DNA of 16,714 nt. Origin: UPXZ01 sp964541615 (GTDB lineage Bacteria; Bacteroidota; Bacteroidia; Bacteroidales; Paludibacteraceae). The stretch covers positions 1 through 16,714 of the forward strand of contig CAZIRA010000056.1 of the NCBI GenBank assembly GCA_964541615.1, written 5' to 3'. The position numbers were made by a program, and so were the translations under genes. Under the pieces are notes generated by a model. It was not told where the DNA came from, did not search any database, and saw nothing but the letters and a program-made list of their open reading frames with translations. The first letter of the stretch is position 1, and the number at the start of each line of letters is the position of its first letter. Shown here in pieces: positions 1-6,015 of the stretch.

Positions 1-1
1 T

Positions 2-232
2 CAGATTAAAAGTCGCTTGATTCCATTTATACAAAAAAACAACCTGAAAAATGAAGTAATTGTACTCGACGATCCAAATTCAAACCGATGGATCCCGATG
101 GTGAACGCCGATTGGTCAGGAGCAATACCGGCATCATTGATTTACAATAAAAACAAACGGAAATTTTATCCGCATGAATTTACTTTTGAAGAACTGAATT
201 CTGCCGTTGATGAATTTCTCCCAATTAAATAA
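2..232 (+). CDS. TlpA-like thioredoxin-fold protein, C-terminal part (5' end outside window)
   Basis: The reading frame is open from the first bases of the window and ends at TAA 230-232, so only about 76 C-terminal residues are visible. The segment WSGAIPASLIYN has the cis-proline typical of thioredoxin folds, in the WxGxIPAxLIY form common in TlpA-like redoxins of Bacteroidota. It is followed by a short strand and a final helix (EELNSAVDEFL). The CxxC site, if present, would lie upstream of the window, so whether this is an active oxidoreductase cannot be judged. The likely role is thiol-disulfide chemistry in the envelope, inferred from the fold. The next gene starts 67 bases downstream on the same strand and is also a thioredoxin-family protein, so the two may be co-transcribed. 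Confidence 0.75.
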   Translation, partial: QIKSRLIPFIQKNNLKNEVIVLDDPNSNRWIPMVNADWSGAIPASLIYNKNKRKFYPHEFTFEELNSAVDEFLPIK

Positions 233-299
233 TAGCTGAAATATTTACATCAATCTCTAAGCGTCTGTTAATTAAAATATTACCTAACAAAACATCATT

Positions 300-902
300 A
301 TGAGAAAAATTCTTATTACACTAGCTCTGTTTGCTTCAGTGGTTATGCTTACCGAAGCTCAGTCCATCAAGCCGGGCGAAAAGGCTCCGGCATTTTCACT
401 GAAAGGCGTAGATGGAAAAACCGTTTCATTATCCGATTACAACAAAGAAAAAGGGGTAATCCTGATTTTCTCGTGCAACACATGCCCGTATGTAGTGGCG
501 TACGAAGACCGAATCATCGAGTTGCACAACAATTTTGCACCGAAAGGCTTCCCCGTTGTAGCAATAAACTCAAATAATCCGGAACTTTCCAAAGGCGATT
601 CATTTGAAGAAATGAAAAAGAAAGCCCGGGATAAATCGTTCACGTTACCGTATCTTTTTGATGAAAAACAGGATATATTTCCAAAATACGGTGCCACCAG
701 GACGCCCGAAGTATTTCTGCTGAAAAACACCGGCAACGGATTTGAAGTGGTTTACACGGGTACTATCGACGATAATTACAAAAGTGCCGGTGAAGCAAAA
801 GAAAAGTATGTAGAAAATGCTGTAAAAGCCGTTCTTAAAGGTATATCTCCCGAAATACCGGTTACCAAAGCAATTGGATGTGGGATAAAGGTAAAGAAGT
901 AA
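300..902 (+). CDS. exported thioredoxin/redoxin family protein with CNTC motif
   Basis: This 200-residue protein starts with a signal peptide (residues 1 to about 20: MRK, hydrophobic core, TEAQS). A redoxin (AhpC/TSA-like) domain follows. The active-site region reads FSCNTCPYV with C59 and C62, matching a subfamily usually seen as FxCNxCPYV. A conserved C-terminal GCGIK tail supplies a third cysteine, C194, also typical of that subfamily. The cis-Pro region is RTPEVFLL. It probably acts as a periplasmic thiol oxidoreductase or peroxiredoxin-like protein, but the substrate is unknown. ATG 300 is chosen because it directly precedes the signal peptide. No clear TAnnTTTG box lies in the 67-base upstream gap, which fits co-transcription with the preceding redoxin. 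It ends before the hairpin at 934-981. Confidence 0.88.
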   Translation: MRKILITLALFASVVMLTEAQSIKPGEKAPAFSLKGVDGKTVSLSDYNKEKGVILIFSCNTCPYVVAYEDRIIELHNNFAPKGFPVVAINSNNPELSKGDSFEEMKKKARDKSFTLPYLFDEKQDIFPKYGATRTPEVFLLKNTGNGFEVVYTGTIDDNYKSAGEAKEKYVENAVKAVLKGISPEIPVTKAIGCGIKVKK

Positions 903-933
903 AAGTGAGAAATTTATTTTTTCAAAATTAAAA

Positions 934-981
934 AGGCTGTCCCATGCGGAATTTGAATTCAAATCACATGTAGGGCAGCCT
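934..981. terminator. bidirectional terminator hairpin between convergent genes
   Basis: AGGCTG-T-CCC (934-943) pairs with GGGCAGCCT (973-981), with one bulged T. The loop region contains a second perfect 14-bp palindrome, ATTTGAATTCAAAT (951-964), which extends the hairpin. A T-rich run follows on both sides: TCTTTATTTT on + and TTTTTAATTTT on -. The hairpin lies between a + gene ending at 902 and a - gene ending at 1005, so it can terminate both. Confidence 0.85.
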
Positions 982-1004
982 CTTTATTTTATATGAATGT
1001 GAAA

Positions 1005-2654
1005 CTACTTCCTTTTGTCCAGTTCTTCCTGCGATTTTTGTCTCAAACCCGGATTTTCTTTCACCATTTCACGCTGAATTTCTTCCGGATAGCCTGCGCG
1101 GATTATTGTCGGCGGTAAGCCGTATTCATTTTTCACAAACTTTCCGTTCTCTTCTTTCTTGATATTTCCATCGAGAAATTTCACAAGAAGAAACTCGCTC
1201 AGCTGTCTCCAGGCCGAATTTGTAGCTTCGGAAGCATTCACACTGTAGTCGGTGAGGTAGTTGCGGGCCTGAATTTCGGGCATAGTGGTTACTTTGGCTT
1301 CCAGCTCCGGTAATTCTTTTTCAAATGCTGTTTCCAGTTCTTTTTGTTTCTTTTTAATATCCTGCATCATCGGCATATATTTGCCGTAGGCAAAATTGGA
1401 AACCAGATTAAAGGTCCAGAATGCAGATGTTGGCGAATAATCAAGCAGGCTTCCGTTCTTTTCATTGAAGCACCAGGGCACTTTGTTTGTGCTGCAGAAA
1501 ATCGGCACATACACAGTGCTGGCTGCATCATCCATCCCGAACCAAAGAATGCCGCCGATATAATCCGGCATCCAGCTGCGAAGCTGGGCAACAAACGAAA
1601 AACCGGTCTGCTGTGTCGCAATGGGGCGTTCGTGTCCGTATTCTACGTCGTCCACTTTGAAAGTGAGCGGACTATGGCGCAGCTTGCTTCCGAAAGTTCC
1701 TGCTGCAACGCCTTTGGTCATGTCAAATTCGGTCCCTTCGTACTGGTCGCGCATGAAAGCTTTCAGGTCGTTTACGCTCAATTTCCGATCGGGCTTCACC
1801 CAGAGCGGCATACGTTCCTTTGTCTCACCTTTTACGTAAGTGATGTAGTTCTCCATCTCTTTGTTCACATTTTTGAAGAATGACCAAACACGTGCTTCGC
1901 AAATACGCAAACCGGAATAATCGAGCGGATTGTACACATCAGAAAAACTGAATTCGCTGTCTTTCCCGGTGAAATATCCCTTTTCTCTGGCAAATGAAAC
2001 AACATCGGGCGAGTACATGCAGTTTTCTTTATCGTTGAATGGAATGGTAGTGATGCGTGCCTGATTGGCGTGAGCCGAAATGCAATCGTCCGGAAGACGT
2101 TGAGCCACCCAAACCGCACCTTTGTTACCCGCTCCCTTACCAATGATCTCCAGAATCCAAACCTCGTTGGGATCGGCGATAGACATTGATTCTCCTGAAC
2201 TGTAATAACCGTATTCGGCAACCAAGCCGGTGATAACTTTGATCGCTTCGCGTGCATTGCGGGAGCGCTGAAGAGCTATGTACATCAAACTTCCATAGTC
2301 CATTATCCCGGTTGTGTCAATCTGCTCATTGCGTCCGCCAAAAGTCGTTTCACCAATGGCAACCTGATGCTCGTTGATATTTCCGATTACGTTGTAGGTT
2401 TGTGGAGCTTGTTTTATTTGTCCAAGGTATTTTCCGGTATCCCATTCATAGATGTCGAGCATGGTGCCGGCAGGATGAACTGCAGCCGGATAGTGATAAA
2501 GTGCGCCGAATAAATAGTATGAATCGGCAGAATAAGAGATAAACGTAGAGCCGTCTGTAGTCGCTTTTTTTCCAACAAGAAAATTGGTACAAGCCCAAAC
2601 AGGTGAGGCCAACAGCACTACTGACAGTGTGATCAGCGATAATTTTTTTAGCAT
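1005..2654 (-). CDS. secreted C69-family dipeptidase
   Basis: This 549-residue protein belongs to peptidase family C69 (dipeptidase A-like, Ntn hydrolase fold). A signal peptide of about 21 residues (MLKK, hydrophobic core, SPVWA) is followed at once by C22 in ACTNFLVGKKATTDGS. In this family the cysteine exposed by processing is the N-terminal nucleophile, and the (T/S)DGS segment is part of the conserved N-terminal signature. Further family-like segments are GETTFGGR, the YGSLMYIALQRS region, and SGESMSIADPNEVWILEI in the core. Length is close to the usual 500-550. It should cleave dipeptides in the periplasm or outside the cell. The C terminus is charged and probably helical. The gene shares a terminator at 934-981 with the convergent redoxin. 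I did not find a convincing promoter in the 25 bases before the remnant ORF upstream. Confidence 0.93.
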   Translation of the reverse strand: MLKKLSLITLSVVLLASPVWACTNFLVGKKATTDGSTFISYSADSYYLFGALYHYPAAVHPAGTMLDIYEWDTGKYLGQIKQAPQTYNVIGNINEHQVAIGETTFGGRNEQIDTTGIMDYGSLMYIALQRSRNAREAIKVITGLVAEYGYYSSGESMSIADPNEVWILEIIGKGAGNKGAVWVAQRLPDDCISAHANQARITTIPFNDKENCMYSPDVVSFAREKGYFTGKDSEFSFSDVYNPLDYSGLRICEARVWSFFKNVNKEMENYITYVKGETKERMPLWVKPDRKLSVNDLKAFMRDQYEGTEFDMTKGVAAGTFGSKLRHSPLTFKVDDVEYGHERPIATQQTGFSFVAQLRSWMPDYIGGILWFGMDDAASTVYVPIFCSTNKVPWCFNEKNGSLLDYSPTSAFWTFNLVSNFAYGKYMPMMQDIKKKQKELETAFEKELPELEAKVTTMPEIQARNYLTDYSVNASEATNSAWRQLSEFLLVKFLDGNIKKEENGKFVKNEYGLPPTIIRAGYPEEIQREMVKENPGLRQKSQEELDKRK

Positions 2655-2679
2655 GATAATGAATTAATTATTAAAAAAT

Positions 2680-2925
2680 TTATGTGCAGAAACAGCTGTA
2701 ATATTTCGAAAAAATCAGAAATTTTAAAAAACCTTTGGAAGGAGTCTGATTCCAGGCTGTCTGTTTCTTTCCTAATGACTTATTGACCCATCCGGGAATA
2801 ACAATCGCAACAAGGAGCAAATATAGATAATAACTGATAATTCTCCAAATCAGCGTGATAATTAATATCGTACCCGCACCGGGCGAACTATCATTATAGT
2901 ATTCTTTGAAAGAATACCCGCTCAT
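2680..2925 (-). pseudogene. probable C-terminal remnant of a YbhN/LPG-synthase-like membrane protein
   Basis: The 81-codon ORF encodes one long hydrophobic stretch (about residues 20-45: ILIITLIWRII, SYYLYLLLVAIVIPGW) followed by a polar, low-information tail. The pattern LIWRxISYYxYLLxxAIVxPxW resembles, from memory, the last transmembrane segment of the lysylphosphatidylglycerol synthase TM / UPF0104 (YbhN) family, normally over 300 residues. Upstream in the same frame a TGA stop occurs only five codons before the ATG, and nothing else of the family is visible before it. This fits a decayed gene whose 5' part was lost. Alternatives are a genuine small membrane protein or a chance ORF. No Shine-Dalgarno sequence is seen, but that is normal here. 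It lies 25 bases upstream of the C69 dipeptidase. Confidence 0.35.
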
Positions 2926-3204
2926 GAAGTTCCGGAAAAATCAGACTTAAAACATTCTTCGAAGATCGTATTGAGCTTATTTTATAGTTTTGTAACGTAA
3001 AAATTAATCCGTCGATAACTCATTTTTTGAACCAGTTACTAAAACCTGTATTAATTCATCGGTCAGGATTAGAAAATCAAACCAAAAGTAGTGAAATAAA
3101 TTTTTAATGGGAATATTCCTTTCAATTACAAAAAACATTTTTTAATCTTACATTGTTTAATACATTAGATTCAACAAATATTAACCCTGTAAAACTAGTT
3201 GAAA
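2926..3204. other. AT-rich intergenic region
   Basis: About 280 bases without a supportable gene separate the minus-strand remnant/dipeptidase from the plus-strand GlsB-type gene. It contains a minus-strand TACTTTTG box (3083-3090, given separately), a 10-bp palindrome GGAATATTCC (3110-3119) and a TACATTG sequence (3149-3155). The last is one base short of the -7 consensus and could serve the GlsB gene. As a divergent intergenic region it probably holds promoters for both directions. Confidence 0.5.
3083..3090 (-). promoter_or_regulatory. candidate minus-strand -7 box (TACTTTTG)
   Basis: Read on the minus strand this is TACTTTTG, a full match to the Bacteroidota TAnnTTTG -7 element. It points toward the remnant ORF at 2925 and the dipeptidase at 2654. 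No TTTG -33 element stands about 20 bases upstream, so only the -7 half is supported. The leader to the dipeptidase would be more than 400 bases, or about 150 to the remnant ORF, so it may be a surviving promoter of the lost gene. Confidence 0.3.
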
Positions 3205-3444
3205 ATGGGATTTTTGTGGTCTATTATTATCGGAATTGTAGCTGGTTATCTGGCTGGCAAAATCATGAAGGGGGGCGGATTCGGAGTGCTCGTTAATCTG
3301 CTCGTTGGTATTGTAGGTGGTCTTTTAGGCGGCTGGTTGTTTGGATTGCTGGGCATTGGATCCAGCGGAATTCTGGGCAGCTTAATTACGGCAACCGTAG
3401 GAGCTATCTTGTTCTTATGGATTTTATCTTTATTTAAAAAGTAA
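3205..3444 (+). CDS. GlsB/YeaQ/YmgE family small membrane protein
   Basis: This 79-residue, very hydrophobic, glycine-rich protein has the features of the transglycosylase-associated (GlsB/YeaQ/YmgE) family. TM1 begins right after the start (WSIIIGIVAGYLAGKIMKGGG). A glycine-rich TM2 (LLVGIVGGLLGGWLFGLLG) follows, then TM3 (LITATVGAILFLWILSLF) and a lysine end. The family is linked to envelope or stress responses, but its biochemical role is not known. The frame also opens at TTG 3199 (two codons earlier), but ATG 3205 is the natural start. The gene ends at a strong terminator (3465-3501), so it is transcribed separately from the SPFH operon that begins about 80 bases later. Confidence 0.88.
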   Translation: MGFLWSIIIGIVAGYLAGKIMKGGGFGVLVNLLVGIVGGLLGGWLFGLLGIGSSGILGSLITATVGAILFLWILSLFKK

Positions 3445-3464
3445 GAAATTGAAGAAAAAAAGGG

Positions 3465-3501
3465 AAGAGAGGACTGCAAAATGCTGTTCTCTTTTTTTTT
3501 T
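3465..3501 (+). terminator. rho-independent terminator after the GlsB-type gene
   Basis: AAGAGA (3465-3470) pairs with TCTCTT (3488-3493). An inner stem, AC-T-GCA with TGC-T-GT, closes an AAA loop, with a GG bulge and a T:T mismatch. Eight T residues follow (3494-3501). It lies 20 bases after the stop codon. Confidence 0.8.
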
Positions 3502-3521
3502 GAAAATATATTACCGAAACA

Positions 3522-3553
3522 TTTGGTTTTAAACAATTTACTACATATCTTTG
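3522..3553 (+). promoter_or_regulatory. promoter of the SPFH-Arc-YiiX operon (TTTG / TATCTTTG)
   Basis: TTTG at 3522-3525 and TATCTTTG at 3546-3553 match the Bacteroidota -33 (TTTG) and -7 (TAnnTTTG) elements, with 20 bases between them, the usual spacing. Transcription would start near 3560 and give a leader of about 25 bases before ATG 3585. This is the clearest promoter in the window. Confidence 0.75.
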
Positions 3554-3555
3554 TG

Positions 3556-3577
3556 ATATCAAATTAATATCAAATTA
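3556..3577 (+). repeat. two perfect 11-bp direct repeats at the transcription start (candidate operator)
   Basis: ATATCAAATTA occurs at 3556-3566 and again, with no gap, at 3567-3577. The pair begins three bases after the -7 box and covers the predicted transcription start. A period of 11 bp is about one helical turn, so two protein dimers could bind the same DNA face. Ribbon-helix-helix repressors often bind short tandem subsites. The operon encodes such a protein at 5151-5315, so self-regulation is a reasonable inference, but not shown. Confidence 0.5.
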
Positions 3578-3584
3578 AATTATT

Positions 3585-4559
3585 ATGAAAACTCAAGAAG
3601 CAAAATTCGAAGGCCTTAAATTTCGGGGAATTCCCATGTTGATTTTCAATTCGCTCTTATTGATTGCTGCAGTTATACTTTTCGTATGGACTGTGGACAA
3701 CGGTAATATCAGCTCCACATTTATGACAATTAGTGTGATTTTGAGCATCGTAGTGTTTTTGTGGTGTATTTTTGCTATGGCGGGATTTATGCAAATAGAA
3801 CCCAATGAAGCCCGGGTGATGCTGTTTTTCGGAAAATATGAAGGAACAGTAAAAGAAAACGGCTTTTTCTGGGTGAATCCATTTTACTCAAAGAAAAAAC
3901 TGACGCTTCGTGCCCGCAACCTGGATGCTGAACCCATCAAAGTAAATGACAAATCAGGAAATCCGATTCTGATCGGCATGGTTGTGGTTTGGAAAGTGGT
4001 GGATACTTACAAAGCATCATTCGATGTGGATAATGCTTCCATGGCTTCCGGCGTACCGGGAACCAACTCGGACAATGTGAATGTGAAGATGAAAGCTTAC
4101 GAAAACTTTGTGCAGATACAGAGTGAAGCTGCGCTCCGCAACGTGGCAGGAATGTATCCATACGACCACATGAGCGCAGATGACCTCACCAATAAAGACC
4201 TCACACTCCGCTCAGGCGGCGAAGAAATCAACGATCTGCTCGAGAATCAGATCAACGAACGACTGAAGATTGCCGGAATTGAGGTTGTGGAAGCCCGAAT
4301 CAACTACATTGCTTATGCGCCTGAAATTGCCGCAGTGATGCTGCGCCGTCAGCAAGCCGGAGCCATTATTGCAGCCCGCGAAAAAATTGTAGAAGGCGCT
4401 GTCGGGATGGTGGAACTGGCTTTGCGTAAATTCAAAGAAGATGGAATCATTGAACTGGACGATGCAAAAAAAGCTGCCATGGTGAGCAACCTGATGGTGG
4501 TGCTTTGCGGACAGGAAAATGCTCAGCCGATAATTAACTCAGGAACACTGTATCAGTAA
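3585..4559 (+). CDS. SPFH (band 7/stomatin-like) domain membrane protein
   Basis: This 324-residue protein has two N-terminal transmembrane segments (about 15-36 and 46-68). An SPFH/band-7 domain starts at about residue 71 (IEPNEARVMLFFGKYEGT, then GFFWVNPFY). Typical SPFH features follow: the RARNLDAEPIKVNDKSGNPI strand region, a VVVWKVVD strand, and a C-terminal helical part with NERLKIAGIEVVEARINYIAYAPEIA in stomatin-like form. The tail (from about 260) is alanine-rich and helical, as in proteins that oligomerise into membrane scaffolds. The family organises membrane microdomains and recruits partner proteins. The client here is unknown. It is the first gene of a four-gene operon. The start ATG 3585 is preceded by the promoter and direct repeats at 3522-3577. 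Confidence 0.92.
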   Translation: MKTQEAKFEGLKFRGIPMLIFNSLLLIAAVILFVWTVDNGNISSTFMTISVILSIVVFLWCIFAMAGFMQIEPNEARVMLFFGKYEGTVKENGFFWVNPFYSKKKLTLRARNLDAEPIKVNDKSGNPILIGMVVVWKVVDTYKASFDVDNASMASGVPGTNSDNVNVKMKAYENFVQIQSEAALRNVAGMYPYDHMSADDLTNKDLTLRSGGEEINDLLENQINERLKIAGIEVVEARINYIAYAPEIAAVMLRRQQAGAIIAAREKIVEGAVGMVELALRKFKEDGIIELDDAKKAAMVSNLMVVLCGQENAQPIINSGTLYQ

Positions 4560-4568
4560 ACCCCAACT

Positions 4569-4593
4569 CCCCTTTCTACAAAATAGAAAGGGG
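4569..4593 (+). other. perfect hairpin in the SPFH / PH-like gene gap
   Basis: CCCCTTTCTA (4569-4578) pairs perfectly with TAGAAAGGGG (4584-4593) across a CAAAA loop. AATATTCAATT follows rather than a T-run, so it is not a classical terminator. It may be a weak terminator, an mRNA-stabilising element that keeps SPFH expression above that of the downstream genes, or a copy of a short genomic repeat. Confidence 0.65.
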
Positions 4594-4625
4594 AATATTC
4601 AATTAACAATCCATTCAGTTTCACC

Positions 4626-5138
4626 ATGAAAAACACTTCCGGTTTTCACGAAATTCAAACCCAAAAACAATGGTGGACTTGGGCTGTTCTTATTGCAACT
4701 GCCGGATTTATGGTGTATGGATGCTACCGGCAGGTTGTGACGGGGATAACCTTTGGGAGTAATCCCGCAAGCAATACCTGGCTGATTATCCTCACATTGT
4801 TCGTTGTGCTGGTGATAGTTTCAATCCTTATGCTGAAACTGGATACTTACATCGATAAAAATGGAGTGTATGTCCGTTTTCTGCCTTTTCAGCAGAAATA
4901 CAAATTTTATGATTGGAAATCGGTGGCCTCTTACGAAGTGAGAAAATACAATCCTGCTTTGGAATTCGGAGGCTGGGGGTATCGTTACCGATCAGGAAAA
5001 AAAATTGCTTACAGCATGAACGGAAGAATCGGCCTGCAGCTGACTTTTCTCGACAATAAAATAGTGATGATCGGCACTCAGAAACAGGAAGAAATGCTTC
5101 AATTCTTAAATCTACTGAAAGAAGAAAGCAGAAAATAA
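4626..5138 (+). CDS. two-TM membrane protein with PH-like cytoplasmic tail, function unknown
   Basis: This 170-residue protein has a short polar N terminus (KNTSGFHEIQTQ), TM1 at about 17-35 and TM2 at about 51-71. A soluble, strand-rich C-terminal domain follows: YIDKNGVYVRF, YDWKSVASYEV, GGWGYRY, IGLQLTFLDNKIVMIGTQ, EEMLQFLNLL. The GGWGYR turn, the LTFLDNKIVMIGTQ strands and the final helix give a bacterial PH-like pattern. I recall similar small proteins of unknown function beside SPFH genes in Bacteroidota, but this is memory, not a search. It lies between SPFH and Arc genes on the same strand, so it may be an accessory membrane subunit of the SPFH complex. Confidence 0.75.
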   Translation: MKNTSGFHEIQTQKQWWTWAVLIATAGFMVYGCYRQVVTGITFGSNPASNTWLIILTLFVVLVIVSILMLKLDTYIDKNGVYVRFLPFQQKYKFYDWKSVASYEVRKYNPALEFGGWGYRYRSGKKIAYSMNGRIGLQLTFLDNKIVMIGTQKQEEMLQFLNLLKEESRK

Positions 5139-5150
5139 AACGATAGTATA

Positions 5151-5315
5151 GTGGCAAAAGAAACCAAAACCAAATCATTTGTATTGCGCATCGACAAAGA
5201 TCAGATGGATGCAATTGAGAAGTGGGCAGCGGATGAATTTCGAAGCACCAACGGGCAGATTTTGTACCTGCTTGACCAGGCGCTGATCAAAAGCGGGAGA
5301 AAGAAAAATGGGTAA
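5151..5315 (+). CDS. Arc-family ribbon-helix-helix DNA-binding protein (GTG start)
   Basis: The 54-codon frame opens at GTG 5151, 12 bases after the previous stop, and ends at TAA 5313-5315. It overlaps the next gene's ATG (5308) by 8 bases. The sequence has Arc/MetJ ribbon-helix-helix organisation. The strand KSFVLRID is at residues 8-15, helix A is about 17-30 (KDQMDAIEKWAADEF), the turn is RSTNGQ, and helix B is QILYLLDQALIKSG. The tail is basic (RKKNG). RHH proteins bind DNA as dimers through the strand, here with K8, F10, L12 and R13 near it. It is probably the regulator of its own operon, acting on the direct repeats at 3556-3577. It could also be an antitoxin-like protein, but no toxin gene is seen beside it. 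Confidence 0.85.
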   Translation: MAKETKTKSFVLRIDKDQMDAIEKWAADEFRSTNGQILYLLDQALIKSGRKKNG

Positions 5316-5973
5316 GTACTTTGTATCTTTTATGATACTGGTAGCAACTCTTGCCTCCTGCAAGATGCCGGTTGAAGATTTTCAATTCAAAAACGGCGAT
5401 CTGCTGTTTTCAGTTGGAAAAGGAGAATCGGAATTACTAAAAGCAATACAAAATGCAACTTCAAAAGGGGACGAAATACCCTTTTCGCACGTTGGAATTA
5501 TATCTATTGAAAATGATTCTGTATTTGTACTCGAAGCCTCACCGAGGCAAGGTGTTGTGAAATCTCCACTGAAAGATTTTATCCATGAGTCGGCAGTGAT
5601 TCACTCAAAACCCGTTATTTCGATAGGACGTGTGAAAGAAACATACGAAGAATCTGCCCGAAAAGCTCCAGCCCGAGCCAAGGTGCATCTAGGGAAAAAG
5701 TATGATTTTGGGTACAACGAATCAAACGACGAATTTTATTGCAGCGAACTGGTGCGTTTCGCCTTTTTAGACAACGACGGAAAACCAATATTCTCTCCGC
5801 TTGCCATGACTTTCAGAAACAAGGAAACTGGTCTCGAAGAACCTTTCTGGGTTGTACACTTCAAAAAACTGAACTTAGAAATTCCGGAAGGTGAACCGGG
5901 TACGAATCCGGCTGATATGGCAAAATCGGATGTGCTGGATATAGTCTATTCGTATTTTTCTATGGAAAAATAA
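5308..5973 (+). CDS. YiiX/YebB-like NlpC/P60-type cysteine hydrolase lipoprotein
   Basis: This 221-residue protein starts with a lipoprotein signal (hydrophobic segment, then LASC with C18 as the lipidation site). A permuted NlpC/P60 (YiiX-like) domain follows. KNGDLLF opens the domain at about 28-34. FSHVGI carries the likely catalytic H61, VLEASP carries E76, and YDFGYNESNDEFYCSELV carries the likely nucleophile C145. The His-first, Cys-late order is characteristic of YiiX-like enzymes, which hydrolyse amide or ester bonds in peptidoglycan-derived or lipid substrates. The true substrate here is unknown. As a lipoprotein it acts in the periplasm or at the outer membrane. Its ATG overlaps the end of the Arc gene by 8 bases, so the two are probably translationally coupled. 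No clear terminator lies in the 42-base gap to convergent purD. Confidence 0.88.
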   Translation: MGKYFVSFMILVATLASCKMPVEDFQFKNGDLLFSVGKGESELLKAIQNATSKGDEIPFSHVGIISIENDSVFVLEASPRQGVVKSPLKDFIHESAVIHSKPVISIGRVKETYEESARKAPARAKVHLGKKYDFGYNESNDEFYCSELVRFAFLDNDGKPIFSPLAMTFRNKETGLEEPFWVVHFKKLNLEIPEGEPGTNPADMAKSDVLDIVYSYFSMEK

Positions 5974-6015
5974 TCCATTTTGAGAATAACGTTCGTGATA
6001 TCAATCTGCTTTATC

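Noticed and set aside
1344..1883. 179-codon open frame on + opposite the C69 dipeptidase
   Set aside because: It lies wholly antisense to a well-supported C69 gene, has no recognisable domain and is cysteine/histidine-rich in the way of reverse-complement translations.
2589..2654. C69 protein as a lipoprotein because Cys follows the signal peptide
   Set aside because: The residues before Cys are V-W-A, and Trp at -2 is a poor lipobox. In family C69 this cysteine is the catalytic nucleophile.
3199..3207. TTG 3199 as the start of the GlsB-type gene
   Set aside because: ATG 3205 is two codons later and gives the usual family N terminus.
5151..5973. toxin-antitoxin pair made of the Arc protein and the YiiX-like protein
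   Set aside because: The downstream protein is an exported lipoprotein with a hydrolase fold, unlike any cytoplasmic toxin that an RHH antitoxin would bind; a regulator plus envelope enzyme is simpler.
5974..6015. terminator between the YiiX-like gene and purD
   Set aside because: I looked for a stem plus T-run between these convergent genes and saw only the short AACGTT palindrome, so no terminator is claimed.
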